Assembly: GCA_031835245.1 (NCBI GenBank)
Contig: JAVKOQ010000237.1
Span: 1 to 64,000 of the forward strand
Origin: Balamuthia mandrillaris
Lineage: Eukaryota; Discosea; Longamoebia; Balamuthiidae
Direction: 5' to 3'
Length of the DNA: 64,000 nucleotides
The notes under the pieces are model-generated. The model was not told where the DNA came from. It was given only the letters and a program-made list of their open reading frames with translations, and did no database searches. Position 1 is the first letter of the stretch; the number at the start of each line of letters is the position of its first letter. Shown here piece by piece: positions 11,424 to 23,980 of this stretch. The translations under genes were made by a program, and so were the position numbers.

Positions 11424-11807
11424 TCTCTTTCTGTTTTTCAACGAACGCCAAAAAGAAAAAAAGAATGCAAGATAATAATACAAATAAAGTTGCGAGATGC
11501 AAAGAGAAGCCAAAAAAGAAATTAAAAAAAAGAACGAAAGAGGAACCCGATTCAGAAACGTAGTCGCGCGAGGCACTCCCTTTCGTTCTCCCTGTTTCGC
11601 TTTTCGAATCTTTTTTTTTTGTTGTTTTTTGGGACGTATTTCTTAGAAAAAAAAAGTGACAAATGAAAATTGCGGGGTTAAACTTTTCCTTTTTAATAGG
11701 AGATGACGTCATATATTTCCTTTTCAGATATTATTTGTAGACACTGAGGTATTTTCGACTCCGAAATTTTTCTTGGAAAATGCTTTTCTGCAAATAATTA
11801 TTTCGAG
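11424..11807. promoter_or_regulatory. Region upstream of the Ser-rich gene and 3' of the CLU-like gene
   Basis: AT-rich, no convincing gene. It contains a perfect palindromic TGACGTCA (11704-11711), the consensus site of CREB/ATF-type bZIP factors, about 280 bp upstream of the Ser-rich gene's start. Confidence 0.45.
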
Positions 11808-14800
11808 TCACAGGGAATGGACCACGTGGAAGGATTGTTGCTGCTGTGGCTTTGTGCGCTGAAGCTCGTCCAACCAGAGGTTAAGCTGAGTGTAGGGGTT
11901 CGTGCGCATGCTGATGAGGTGCCTGTTTCGGTGCAACTCTGAAATCGTTCTCGGCGGCACTATTCCTTCTGGCTCCATTATTGTGCTAAGAAGTTTTTGT
12001 GTTAGAGTTGGCACGAAAGTGAATAAAAGAGAGGGATAAAAAATAAAGAAGATAGCATACTCAAAGCCAAAGCCTTCCGTGCCTCGTGGTGGATAAACTA
12101 CTTTACAATAGATTCTTCCTTCAAACACCCGATCGTGCTCTGTTGTTGTGTTTCAGCTTTCAGAAAGAACTAATCGAAGCAACAAACGAAAGAAAAAGAG
12201 AGACGAACCTGGACAACCATCCGTAAAAGCCACATAAAGGAACAGGCACAACCTTCTGCCGTTGTTGGCTTTCGCAAAACTTTGGACGTCTCTAATAGCC
12301 TTGCCGCCAAACGTCCTCTCCTCATCACAAAACTGAAGCCCGACTTTCTCAAAGATCAGCGGAGTGCAAAGAATGGAGTAGGCAGCTTCCAACCGTTGCT
12401 TGAAGCGTTGCAGTTGGTCCTCCGTGAGAACGGGGCTCAACATGTTCCTTTGGGGATCCTTCAAAGGAGAGGCTAGGCGAATCTGGTATTTTGCATGTTC
12501 GTCATTAATGGAGAGACGCCCCAAAAAGTGGAACAACGAAAGGAAAAAATAGAACGAAGGAAGAGAAACCTTTGCCATGCGTATCTCCCATTTCTTGTGG
12601 GACCGGTTGAGAATCTTGGAGGCCTCAAAGAACTTGAACCGATTGGCGGTGATAAAGACGAGAGGCCTTTGCAAGCGCTTCCAGTCCTCTCCTTTGGTTC
12701 CGTATATTCGCTCCAACTCCAAAGCTCTGTCCAAGTACTTGTTTGCTTCCACTAAATCTCTGTTAGTCTCCATGTCTGCTTTCTCGCTTCTCTTTCTTTT
12801 CTTTTCCTCTTGCTCTTCTTCTTCATCACCATATTGCTTTGCGTTTGCTTCTCCTTTTTCGCCGTTTTCTTTTCCTTTCTCATTGCGTTGCTGTTTGCAG
12901 ACCATTCTTTCCTCTTTCGCGGTGAATTCATGTTTGCGAAGAAGAAAGTTGGCAGAGTTTCGAAGGAAACGAGCATTGTTGGGTTCCGTGGTAACGCAAT
13001 GCCGAAACATTTTCTCAGCGGTCACTGTGTCTCCGAAAGCGAACAATCGGAAGATGGCGTAGTTGTTCAGAATGCATGCTTTGTAGTGAGGATAGGTTGG
13101 CGGTTGAAATTGAGGTTGTGCTTCTTTGTTTGAACGTTCTCCTTCTCGCTCGCTTTGTAATTCTTCTTCGCAGCGATAGAGCGCTGCAGCGTAAAGTCTA
13201 TTTGCATCTCTGTTATATAACAGAGTTAGAATGACATGAAGAAAGGAGAAGCAGCAAGAGAAAGAGGAAGAGAATAGCCAGAAAAACAAGATAAGACAGA
13301 GGAACAAACCTATTATTGCGTCGGAAGGTGGCCACAAAGTCAGCATAAGTGCTGAGACAGGTGGCGTTCGTGGGTTGTCTCTCCAACCCTTGCAGATAGT
13401 AGTACTCCGCCATGTCGTACTTGTGCACTTTTTCTAGCAGGACCGCATAACGAAAGTAGTTGGCACAGTCACTGGGATTCGCCTTTATGGCTGCTTTATA
13501 AGCTATTCTTGCTTCTGCGTCTCTGTCCATAGCTGCCAATGCGTCGCCTAGTTTCCTGTAATCAACATTCAGTTTTTTTCAAGATTCTCTTCAAGCGAAA
13601 AACAACTTCACGTAACCTTAAAGTGATGTGATTACTGGGATCGCAGTCCAATGCTTTGTATAACAGCTCTATAGCTTTTGTGTTCAAACGAACGTATTTA
13701 GCACCGGCAATGCGACCGTTCGAGCTTTTGATGGCAGGTGGTTGAGGTATGCTTGTGGTAGCAGCTCCAGGGCCTTCCAGCCCAATTCCTTCATGTGCTT
13801 TCATTAACAATGTTACAGCTGTTAAAGGAATGAAAGCTTCTGTTAACGAAAGAAAAGCAAAACGCAAAAAACAAAAAACAAACCTTGAGCATGAGCAGCG
13901 ATATTCATGTACTTGACTCGCACTTTCAAGTGATCAAGGTCGGTATGGTCCAACGGAGAACACGACCGAAGGAACACAAAGGGATCTTTCAAGATGGTCT
14001 TGAGGGAGCAGTCATCGAACTTGGCGCCCAACATTTTGCTCGTCCGATAAAACAAGAAGCCCAGACTGTTGAAGAAGTTGCTGATAGCTCTCTTCGATGC
14101 TTTTGGTTTCGTGGAAGGTCGAGTCTTCCAGTCCAACTGAAAAAGAAAATTCTTCTGTTGGTGAATAGGATCGTTTGTCACACTTGTTGTTTGTTGCTGT
14201 TGATGTTGAAGAGTGTCGCTTCGAGCAAACATATCGTAGAGAGAAAAGTCGGGACGGCTTTCTTCGGGAGTGAGAGCGTTCTCAAACTTTGTCATCAATC
14301 CAGGCTTCAACTTGCGTTGCCAAAAGCGTTCGTTGCGAGAGCTTGAGTGGCAGTTACCCAACATCATGTTGATGTGGTCGATGACGATCTTGTTGAAAGC
14401 TTCCTGCGAGGTGGTTCGTTGCATCTTCTTTCGTAGCTTTCTTTTGATAATGCTCTTACAAACGCGAGCAATCATTTCCAGCAATATCAAATCCTCCCAA
14501 AACGTATCGTCTAAAGAAGTAGCAGAAGCAGAGGAAGAAGAGCAGGAAGAAGAACTGCATGGAGTTGATAGCGACGAAGGAGAAAAGGGAGAAGATGAGC
14601 TGTTGTTGTTTCGCATGGCAACGTAAATGCTCTTATTCAACTGTGCTTCTTGTTCTTCCATCAATTGTTTCAGAATATCTTGCTCTTGTTCTTCTCCTTC
14701 TTTATCTTCCGATTCATTTGATGTTATACATGCTTCTCTTGCTTCTTTCGATTGCTTTCGTAGTTGTTGTAAAGCGGAACGAACTCGGCCCAAATAACGA

Positions 14801-17103
14801 ACATTGATGCCATAGAAATGCAGCTTTTGGATGAGAGGAAAGTCCATCGTCTTTTCCATTTCAGCGACTTCGAAGAGCAGATAATGAGCAAAGGCGGGAA
14901 TGTTATGTTCTTCCAGGTAAGCAAAAGCTTTCGGGATGTCGGCGTTGTGTTCTTGGAATTCACTTTCATGCATGAACGAGGAATAGGCGTCGGAGCAAAG
15001 AGGGCCGTTAGGATACTTCCTCACAAACTCAGGACGGAATAGGTTGTAAAGATGAGAGCCTGGACGACTGCTTTGATAAGGGGTTGGAGGAAACGTTCTT
15101 GAAAAGTCCTAATGAAGTTTGCAGAATTAATGTCATGAATATAAAGGGAGGAAGGAACATGAACAGGCAGATGAATAGCTACCAAGACGTAATGCCGGCC
15201 ATCCAGCCCAACATGTCCCTCGAAATCAGCCGCAGTATAAACAACAACCGGTTTTTGACCGTTGGTTCCTCCTCTCACCAGATGGGGTTTTAGGTTCAGC
15301 CTCTCCGCCAACAGCTTCATCTTCCTATCCAGCGCAGGGGCGTCGTTGCGAACGGTCCTTCCTGCATCGTTGCTGCCGTATTTCAACGTGTTCGTGCCCG
15401 CAATCGGCAGGGCAGTCATTGCTATAAGCGTGAAGCCTCTATACTCCACCAACACCATCATAGGAAAGTAGACAGCCGGTACCCAAACGTTCATCACATG
15501 TATTAACGACTTGAGCTCATGAGCGGCTACTTTGGCTGCACATTCATCACCGGCTCTTTCTCCACCAAACAATCCTTTGCGATCGATGGCGAACTTGAAG
15601 TAGATGTTGTTGACGAGGAACTTGTCTCCGCCGAGTCCCTTGTGGTTGGTTGGTTTGATAGTCTTTTGGCTGACGGGGAGGAAGCGTTCGGTAATGATAA
15701 TCTTGCCGTATTCTTTGGCTGCTATAATGAAGTCTCGGGATAACGTGCCCAACAAGTGATATACTCTATTCTCATTGTTATTGAAAACATTAAAGAAGAA
15801 GAACAAGATGAAGAACAAGGACAAGGACAAGGAGGAAAAATAACAAAAAAGAAGAGGACAAACAATAAGAAGAAGAGAAGGAGAACAAGAATATTGGAAG
15901 ACTAGTTGTTACCTATAACGATCCTCTACGGTTTCATTCCAACCATCTTCCTGCTCCTCATCTCCATCCTCGATTCCTTGCTGCTGTGTCTCATCCATTT
16001 GTGTATCAGGCTGCGCTCGCCTCCGCAACAAGTCAAAGACGCGCAAGAACTTGTCTTGCCATGAAAGAGCTTCCCACTGTTCCTCATTTTGAGAGAGGCC
16101 CCGAAGAAGCGATGTCGAGGAAAGAGCAGGTTGACCGGTTGACGTATCCTCCTCTTCTGTCTCTGGCTCTTCTTCCTCCTGATCTTCTTTTTCGTTTGTT
16201 GCTTTTTGTTGTTGCTGTCGTTGATTTAACTCTTCAAGAGTTACGACGCTGTACTCGTCGACAGTCATGGAAGAGCATGCTGTCGCTATCGTTCTTGTGA
16301 TCGTCGTGCTTCCTTCGTTTCTCTTTTCCAGCTTTTCTTGTTCTTGTTCTTCTTGTTCTTCTTCTCGTTCTTCTTCTTCGGAATCAGACGGACAAACGTT
16401 GGGTGCATACATATCCAAACTCGCCCAAAACCTCTTTCGATTCGCTTCTCTTTCTGCTTCTGCTGCCTTCTCTTCGTCGTTGTTGTCGACGTCCGTCGTC
16501 GCAGCAGTACGGCGGCCAAGACTGAGACTACGCCTACGACGACGAAGAGCAACCCGTTTCTTCCACTCCCATTCCTTGAGAGCTCCCCTCTTGGCGGCCG
16601 CCTCTATGCGAAGGAGGAGGTGGCTGCGCATGGCGGAGAGCTGGAGGGCCGCCCATTGTTGCGTGGAGTACTTGATGTTCTCCTTGAGGGAGCTGGACCG
16701 TCTGGCGTGCCGCGCAAAAGTTATTCTGCTCTGCACCCGCTCGAAAGTATCTCTATTAAGTTTTAAAACGAAACAATAAAGTTACAATAAAATAAAATAA
16801 AATAAAATAAAATAAAATAAAATAAAATAAAATATTTTTTTATGGAAAAATGAAAGGAAAAATAAAGAAAGAAGAGAGAGACCCGTGAACAGGAGCAGAA
16901 TAACGCGGCAACAGAAAGAAGGAATAGGTGCTGAGATAGAACTGTTGTGGCGGGAACTCTGTCTCGTACGGGTACGAGCTACCAAGTGGCGTCGTAATGG
17001 GTTGTTGTTGTTGTTGCTTGTTCCTGAGGTGAAGTCTTTGGAGGTCGCCCGTGGAATGCACCTTCCTTGTGTTCCATTCCTCCTCCTCCTCCTCTTTCTT
17101 CAT
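11808..17103 (-). CDS. CLU-like domain protein with C-terminal TPRs
   Basis: Ten exons: 17103-16883, 16752-15913, 15765-15183, 15108-13884, 13818-13617, 13555-13310, 13209-12570, 12482-12209, 12139-12061, 11985-11808; 1495 aa. The core resembles the central CLU domain: GLFGGERAGDECAAKVAAHEL, then VEYRGFTLIAMTALPI, a YGSNDAGRTV loop, DFEGHVGLDGRHYVLDFSRTFPP across the exon 3/4 junction, then NLFRPEFV and LHFYGINVRYLGRV. TPR-like helices follow (AIELLYKALDCDPSN, AYKAAIKANPSD, YYYLQGLERQP). CLU proteins (CluA/FMT/eIF3-associated) bind mRNA and keep mitochondria dispersed; this one lacks an obvious CLU N-domain and has an acidic, Arg-rich N-terminal 350 residues instead. It is more like the CLU-related proteins seen in amoebae than canonical CLU. 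Exon 5 could start at 13839 instead, adding 7 residues. Confidence 0.75.
16788..16833 (+). repeat. AAAAT pentanucleotide repeat
   Basis: About nine tandem AAAAT units inside intron 1 of the CLU-like gene. Confidence 0.9.
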
Positions 17104-17305
17104 CTTCGTGGAGTCTTTTTTTTTTTTTGTTTTTTTGTTCTTCAAATAAATTGCTTGAAATAAAGTCGACTTGTCTATTGATAATTGATCAAATTATGCG
17201 ATTCAACGATACTTGTCAATAATAATCCCATTATTTAAGTAAATTATCGATGCGGCAAACAATAAAAGGAAAAAGAAGATCGTGACGGTTCGACCAACTG
17301 GAGCG
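17104..17305. promoter_or_regulatory. Divergent promoter, CLU-like gene and GT2 gene A
   Basis: A 202-bp AT-rich gap with GTCGAC at 17165-17170. Both genes begin at its edges. Confidence 0.4.
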
Positions 17306-19101
17306 ATGGGGAACCGGAAGCACAAACAGCGTGGTGAGAGAGCGCTGGCACGAGGGATTCCTTGGGAGCACCTTTCCTTGTGCCTGCTTGTGCTCCTCCT
17401 CTTTGGTGCACTGCTTTTGTTCGTTCTTGTGCCTCGAAGCAAAGCATCCACCTCCTCCTCTCCCGTTTCTTCATCATCCTCTGCTTCTCCTTCGGGCAAC
17501 TCTCCCTCATCTTCTTCCTCATCTGCTTCTTCTTCTTCTCCTTCTTCTTCTTCTTCTTCTTTGAGCGTCAACTACAACAACAATCCTTCCGCTGCGCCCA
17601 TTTGGTATCCGGACCGTCTCCTTCAAACCGCTTCGCTTCCGGTAACTTCCTTCGTGGTCGTCCTTCCCGTCCGCAACACAGCCGCTTATATCGTCCACAC
17701 GCTCCGAAGCATCAAGCAGAGCATTTCACATTTCTTCCGAACCCAACGAAGTCTACATACTGTTTCTCCCATCAGACTTGTAATGTATTCTCAATGGGCG
17801 CTCATATATTGCAATAACTAACTGCAGAACTTTAGATAACGAATGCTGAAGTGGTGATTGTGGATGACTCCTCCTCCGACAACACTGTTGCGCGCGTGCT
17901 CTCCTTCATTCATCATCAACAACATACGGATACAAAAGGAGAACACATTCGATGGAAGTTGGTGTCCTCACGCCAACATCTCTTTCGCGGGACGGCGCGG
18001 AACGTGGGAGTGACTAGGAGCAGAGGAGAGGTGATCTTCTTTTTGGATGCGGATGATGTCTTTCATGAGGATCACGTCTCTGTTTGTTTGGAAGCACTCA
18101 TTAATAATCCAGTTATTGTTGTGGTAGCATGCCTATTCTTCCATCTTTCTTCCTTATTCTTTCTAAGTTTAGATATTGCTTCCAGTTGACTAGTGAAATA
18201 CTAACCTGCAAGCATCAACGAATCAGGCCCAAACAGAAGTGAATGTTGAGTTGCATGGCATTCACCCAACGTGGAAGCGAATCATCGGAAATACTATTCC
18301 ACACAACCGATGTCTTTATCGCTCCTTCCATGACTTTGTGGAGGGATTTCCGGAGCAGCCCTTCTTCGACCAGTTGGAGGATGTGGCCTACTCTTATTTC
18401 ACCTCTGCTGCTCCGCTGTATCGCGTATGTACCTTTTGTTGTTTGTTTGCTTGTGTGTTATACTTGGTAACAGTTTTACTTTTTGAAGGTGAATAAGGAA
18501 ACGATGACGTACAAGTTTTATCCAGGGAACACATTAGATCGCAACAAGGAACGATACCGTGTTGCCCCAGAGCTTACTCCGCCATCTCCCGAGGAAAACC
18601 AGTTGGAGCATTCCGGTCGTTACGCCCTGACGGCCATGCATTACAATCACCTGAAAGATAAGGCCGCCGCTCTCTCGTCGGGTTAGTAGCGCGGGTTATT
18701 TCCGCAACAAGAGCGAAAATTAACAATGAAATGATAGAGGCCAACGAAACTAACCTGTGTTTCTAACCAGGAGGAGAAGTACTCTCCAATCCGTTTTGGG
18801 CCATCTTTTCATATGCCAACGGCGATAATGAGAAAGCAAAGAGGTTCGCCAATGCAAACGAATGGAGGTGAGTTGAGCCTGTCGTCTTGTGTAGGTCCTT
18901 TATTGTAGTGATGCGTTGTTTTCTTTTTTTTCTTTTTTTTGCAGGTCGATAAAGCTGAGCGAGTTCATGGAGCACGAAAAAGCGGCCGGCAGAAACAAGA
19001 GATTGAGTGATTTGAATGAGCTAGCGCAAAAGTATAAGTATATCAACGACACAACTGAAGACGAGGGTGGTGGCTGGATGTTTGAGTATTGTTCGGGATG
19101 A
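17306..19101 (+). CDS. GT2-family glycosyltransferase, paralogue A
   Basis: Exons 17306-17779, 17836-18123, 18227-18424, 18489-18681, 18771-18867, 18945-19101; 468 aa. A type II membrane topology is suggested by a basic N-terminus, a Leu-rich anchor (about residues 24-44) and a Ser-rich stalk. The GT-A fold follows: FVVVLPVRN, VVIVDDSSSDNT (nucleotide-binding Asp), RGTARNVGVTRS and FFLDADD, the DxD-type metal site. Downstream, HRCLYRSFHDFVEGFPEQPFF is shared with paralogues B and C. This is an inverting GT2 enzyme likely acting in the Golgi lumen; donor and acceptor are unknown. Introns match B and C in position and phase. It differs from them by the membrane stalk and by a different C-terminal tail. 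Confidence 0.8.
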
Positions 19102-19293
19102 AGTAGCAGAAGAAGAACAAGAAGATAAACGTTGAGCTTTTATGAAGTGCTATCACTACCAACATTCCATCTACAAATATTCCTCTACGTAGAAACAAAA
19201 ATAAGAGTATTTAACAATCTAAAACAAAAGAGAGGAAAAACCGTCCGAGGGAATAACAAAAAGAGTGCTGAGAACCAATCATTGCGACGGAGC

Positions 19294-19406
19294 TCACCAG
19301 ATGGCAGCATAACTGCCTTTTAGACCATGCTAAAGAGAGGAATGACGCTGCATGTTAGCAATAGTAGTAAAAGTTTCTATAGAGAGACTAAGAAAGAGAG
19401 TGAGAG

Positions 19407-19451
<45 letters not shown>

Positions 19452-22028
19452 ACCATAATTGGGCCTCCACCAATAAATATTTTGGTTTTCGTTGGGTCAT
19501 AACAGTGGGTATAAATCGCGTGGTACAATTGTAAGCCGCTAAAATGAGCATAAAAGCTTTCATCTTTCAACTGTTGGATTTGAAGTACGTCGTTGGCACA
19601 AAGAGGGAGAGCAAGAAGAACAGGATGAAGAAGAACAAGAACAAAAAGAAGTAAGAGGAGAGGGAAAGAGAGGGAGAGAGAGAGAGAGAGAGAGAGAGAA
19701 ACGGAGGCAGAAACGCAGTGAAAGAGAGAAAGGTGAGAACCATCCAGCCATTGCCAGTTTGTAAGTAAGGTTTATCGCCTCTGTTCCTGTATGCTCCAGC
19801 AACAAGGTCATAAAAGCTCAGTCGTCCCATTCCTCCTCCTATTCAAAGAGTGGTGTTAGGTACCTAGGGAGCACTGAACTTAAAAGTCTTAAACATTTGT
19901 ACCAATTGTAAGTAGACTGCCACATTGAAAATCGAGCGACCGAATGCCCCAATCTTCATCTTGAGAAGGAATGCGATGAACAATGCTCCCAGCTCGCGCG
20001 TCGATGAAAGTTGCAAATTGTTGTGAGCCAACGCAAATGAGGTCATGGCGAGGTTCTACAGCAAGACAGACAACCTCGTTGGTGTCTATTAGCGAAATGC
20101 TTGAAATCTGCGGGTTGTTGATTATTGTGAAGCCAAAAATACTGTGAGACGTATGTTGCATCCGAAATGATCGAATCGAGTCGTACCACGTCCATGTTTC
20201 GAGCATCCCAAATCTTGGTTTGTCCATCAGCTCCTGCAGTCGCAAACGTATGCTTGTTTTTATTGTACTATTATTTGTGGCAGATCCTCGTTAGTTACAA
20301 ACAAGCATACGTTTCCTCTCTAGAGAGAGGAAAGAGATGTGAAGAGAAAGTTACCTTTAGCGCTCTAACTTTTTGTGAGTGCTCTCTAAAGGAGGCTAAG
20401 TTTCAGTAAAAGAAGATAATCGAAAAGTTTAAAGGAATTAAAACAAACCTTCTTGTGATCAAAGGTTTGCGCATTGGTAACGTAGCTGGGGAAGATCCTC
20501 TGCCTTGCTTGGTGGACCATAAACTTACTGTACAATCCCTTGAGGCTGTAAGCAACAACTCTTCATTCACGAACTCAGTTGCAAAAATCCTTTTAGCCGA
20601 GAACCGTCAGCTCATACGAGCGTACTCACATTACGCGTATTTACTTACCAGTCCGTATGTCCCTGGTTGAAAAAATTATTCAGTTAGATAAAGTTATTAG
20701 CCAAAGGACTGAGAATGACAAGGAAACTTACTTTCAACATCATCAACGGAGTGAAATCCGGCAGACGAAACACACAAGCATCTTAGTTTAAATTGGTGAT
20801 GAGTACCGTAGAGAGCACATGAGATGGAGAACAAGGAGAATATACCTGCTGCGGAACGACCGCCAGTAACCAACAATGTCTCTGAACCATTTACACTAAT
20901 ACTATGTATACCGCATTGATCTCCAAGCGGAGCACTTCCAGCTTTTGCACCAGGACATCAGTATTTGAGATATGAGAGAAAAGAAAATACTGAAGAAGCG
21001 ACAGGAGGGGAAAGAGAACGAGGAGAAGCGAGAAAGAGATAATATTGTTACCGTCTGGAATCGGGATCTCCAACATCTTATTCTCCATCGTTCGCCACGC
21101 CAACTATGAATGTACGCATAGCTTAAACACTGGATAAACAAGGAGATAAAAATTCAAGACGTACCAGCTTGTTACACTTCGTACCACACAGAACGACATT
21201 TTCATCAAGCCACGCGCTAGCAAAAATCTGTTGCAGTACCAACATGAGAAATGATGAAATATTTGATATCAGGAGAGTCTGAGATTCCTACCTTGTCAAA
21301 CCTTGTGCGTGAGAACATGGCAGATAATAAGCACTCACTGTTAGGCATGAATGCATAAAGTCAAAAAAATAAAAAGGAATTCTTACTTACACGTTCAATT
21401 CTTCTTCTTTGTAGACTCTATCAAAAGCCACCCGTTGTATCACTTGCTCTCGTGAAAGGAAAGAACCACAAGAGGAGTTCTTTGTTCGTGTCTTCTTCCC
21501 TATTCCAGGAGCACCAATCGCTCTCTTATTTCCTCCACCATGGCCGCCTCCCAGCACTTCTCTGGCCCACAAGTAGTTCTTGGCCACGCTGCCTCCTGCT
21601 GTCTCCGTAGTCAACGCAGCGTACACGCGTTTGGGCAACCAACGGTGGCCAGGTACCTGGTTCTCATTGTCATCCTGGTGCGGGTGATGGTCGTCGTTGC
21701 TGCTGCCAACAAGAAAACGGCCTTGAGAGCGAAGGAGTGGAGCAATCAAAGAAGAGCGAGAAGAAGGTGGTTGTTGCCTTGGGCTTGGCTCCTCCTCCGA
21801 GCTCCCTGGAGAGGCTTCCAACCGTTCGTTGTCTAAGATCTCAGCCGCACCGCCAAAGGCCACGTCCGTGGCGGCTCTCTCCGTGGGAGAGCCTTCCTCC
21901 TCCTCAAAGTCGCTGTGGTCGCTGCTGGTGCCTGGCTCCGAGGACCACGACAGGAAGGGAGGCTCCCCTCCCTCGCTTCCTTCCTCCACCTCACCCTCTC
22001 GTGGCCGTCCTCCTGCAGTGGAACTCAT
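19294..22028 (-). CDS. DCAF12: DCAF12-like WD40 substrate receptor
   Basis: DDB1- and CUL4-associated factor 12 orthologue, a WD40 receptor of CRL4 ubiquitin ligases that in animals recognises C-terminal double-Glu degrons. Fourteen exons: 22028-21391, 21337-21292, 21227-21165, 21103-21052, 20941-20846, 20781-20732, 20662-20649, 20589-20449, 20385-20355, 20267-20187, 20107-19903, 19838-19741, 19570-19454, 19329-19294; 555 aa. Recognisable DCAF12 segments: FASAWLDENVVLCGTKCNKL, CGIHSISVN, VFRLPDFTP, GHTDWIFATEFV, TASRDCTVSLW, KVRALKYNKNK, WGIRSLDF and the end IYTHCYDP, IFIGGGPI, GSYAAIW. Several exons are tiny (14, 31, 46 nt) yet join in phase. The N-terminal 200 residues are acidic, Ser/Gly-rich and not conserved. 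Confidence 0.9.
19409..19448 (+). repeat. GA microsatellite (CT on the sense strand) in DCAF12 intron 13
   Basis: About twenty GA units just inside the 5' splice site of intron 13, so the transcript carries CU repeats. A second tract lies at 19673-19699 in intron 12. Confidence 0.9.
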
Positions 22029-22762
22029 CTTTGCTAAGGTGCCTCACTTTCTCCTATCTGGACTCGCTAGCTCTTCTCTACCTTTTTGTTACTTTCTCTA
22101 TTTTGTTCTGCTCTGCTCTGCTCTCTGTTTCTTGGGCAGCGTGCGTGTGTTTTTTATTTCACAAACAAACAAAAAAAAAAACAGCACTACAAAAGAAGTA
22201 GCGAGAGGAAGAGCAGGTTTTCGCTACGCTTTTTGTGTGGCTGTTTTTTTTTTTTTCGTTTTGGTGTTTTTGATATTTTTTTTTTTTGGTGTGAGTTGGA
22301 TGGGAGTGCTACAGGAATTCGGCGGAAATTTGGCGCATTGGCGCTCCCAAGTTGCTCCGTCGACAAAATTTCACACGCTTCTATCTGTTTGTTCATAAAG
22401 CAGGATACAGCAAGGTTGTCTCTCCGTTGGTGATAAAGCACAACAAACTTACCACTCACGCTTCGCAAGCCCTGCCCCCTAGCTTTGTGAAACAACATCC
22501 CCATTCGTCTTTATCTCTCCGCAAGACAGAAGACGGACGCAAGGATAATAATAACCAGCAGCCGCATGCATTATTTATTCTTGCTATAAATGGAAACTCA
22601 AATAAATTTTGTTTCTTTTAATTTACGTGAATTCAAATATTTGAAAATTGTTAAAAAAATATTTAATTTTGCAAACGGTAGACCGATAGATTGCAAAATA
22701 TTCAGCAATCTATCGTCGACTAGAAAAAAAACACAAATTATCAACACACACGAGAGAGAAGA
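22029..22762. promoter_or_regulatory. Divergent promoter, DCAF12 and secreted orphan
   Basis: A 734-bp gap without a supportable gene. It contains two GTCGAC words (22359-22364 and 22715-22720) and an E2F-like pair, TTTGGCGC then TTGGCGC, at 22329-22344. There is a CT-rich stretch near 22070-22130. Confidence 0.4.
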
Positions 22763-23887
22763 ATGACGAGAGAGAACAGCTCTTCTTCCTCTTGTTCCTA
22801 TGCCTCCTCCCGCCTCCTCCCCTGCTTGCTGTGGTTGGTGTTCGCGGGGTGGTTGTTGCTGAGCGCCGACGCGGCCCCTTCGCCTCCATCCCCCGCTCCT
22901 CAGTGGGACGCCAAGTTTCAAGTCTCTGGCTCGATCCCGGCGGCCCTCGCGGCCAAGCTCTTGCGCAAAGAAGGACCCCTTTGGTTCGACGAGGAGGAGG
23001 GGGAGAACGACGTCGACCCCTTTTCTTTCCCTTTGTTGGAGCAGAAGCCCCACCACCACCACCACCTCCTGGAAGGACCCCCCAGCGTGGAGGTCTATGC
23101 CTTCCAAGACCGGCTCAAAGTCAATCGCACCAGGTACCTATTTTTGTTTTTATTTTATTTTCTTTCTTTTCATTTTATTTTTTAAATATTTTTTATATAT
23201 TTTTTATATATTTTTGTTTTGTGTAAAAAACAAAAACGAAAGGATAAATACGGCGTCAGTGGGAAGAGGAACAGAGGGTCTTATTCCAACGGGCAATTTT
23301 AGTGCGATAGTGGACCATGCCTCTGGCTATGGCTGGATCTTTGCCGCGCACGGCAGCCAAAAGTGCATGAAGAGGAAGATGGAGGACGGCGCCGTTGGCC
23401 TTCTTTCCTGGACATGTACTGGTTTCTTGTTGTTTTTCTTCTTCTTCTTCATGTTTTTCTTGTTCTTCTTGTTCTTCTTCTTCTTGTTCCTGTTCTAGTT
23501 CTTGTTCTTGTTCTTGTTCTTGTTCTTCTTCTTGTTCTTCTTCTTGTTCTTCTTCTTGTTCTTGTTCTTCTTCTTATTTCTTCTTTCTCTCCTTTCTTCT
23601 TCACATAACTCAACATCCACCTGCACTCTCGCTTTCTCTCATCAAAATAAGTTTACAATGAGGCGACGCCCTGCCAAGCCAACGACAATACATGCTGGAC
23701 GTACATCTTTCAACGCTTCGTGACGTTCATGTGGACGTTGAAGACGCCGGTGACGTCCCCGATGACACTGGCTGAGTTCACAGGAACATTTGGCTCTCTC
23801 AACAAGTTCATCGCCAAGGCAGAGAGCTGGAACAATCGCCCCCAGGATCCTTCCACCTTCACTCTTCCTTCTTATTGTCCCAAGTGA
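22763..23887 (+). CDS. Secreted orphan protein
   Basis: Exons 22763-23133, 23243-23415 and 23652-23887 join in phase to 259 aa. The N-terminus is a clear signal peptide: Ser/Arg-rich head, hydrophobic core LLPCLLWLVFAGWLLLS, then an ADA-type cleavage site near residue 37. The mature part has a His run (about residue 95) and, in exons 2-3, several Cys (KCMKRK, ATPCQANDNTC, SYCPK) that could form disulfides in the secretory pathway. No domain recognised. Exon 2 could also end a few bases later (GTTTCT donor), with the same phase. Intron 2 is a long TTCTTG-type repeat. Confidence 0.6.
23425..23590 (+). repeat. TTCTTG/TTC repeat in intron of the secreted orphan
   Basis: Over 150 nt built of TTCTTG and TTCTTC units, all pyrimidine plus G on the sense strand, filling most of intron 2. 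Confidence 0.9.
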
Positions 23888-23980
23888 TCATCATGTTTTT
23901 TGCCTTCTTGTTCTTCTTCTCTCCTTAACGTGCTTTTGTTTTGAAACCGTTTTTTTATTTACAAATGAGAGGACAAAGGT

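Noticed and set aside
20440-20650. DCAF12 exon starting near 20542
   Set aside because: It gave a peptide without WD40 similarity; starting at 20589 gives DWIFATEFV and SRDCTVSLW, matching the family.
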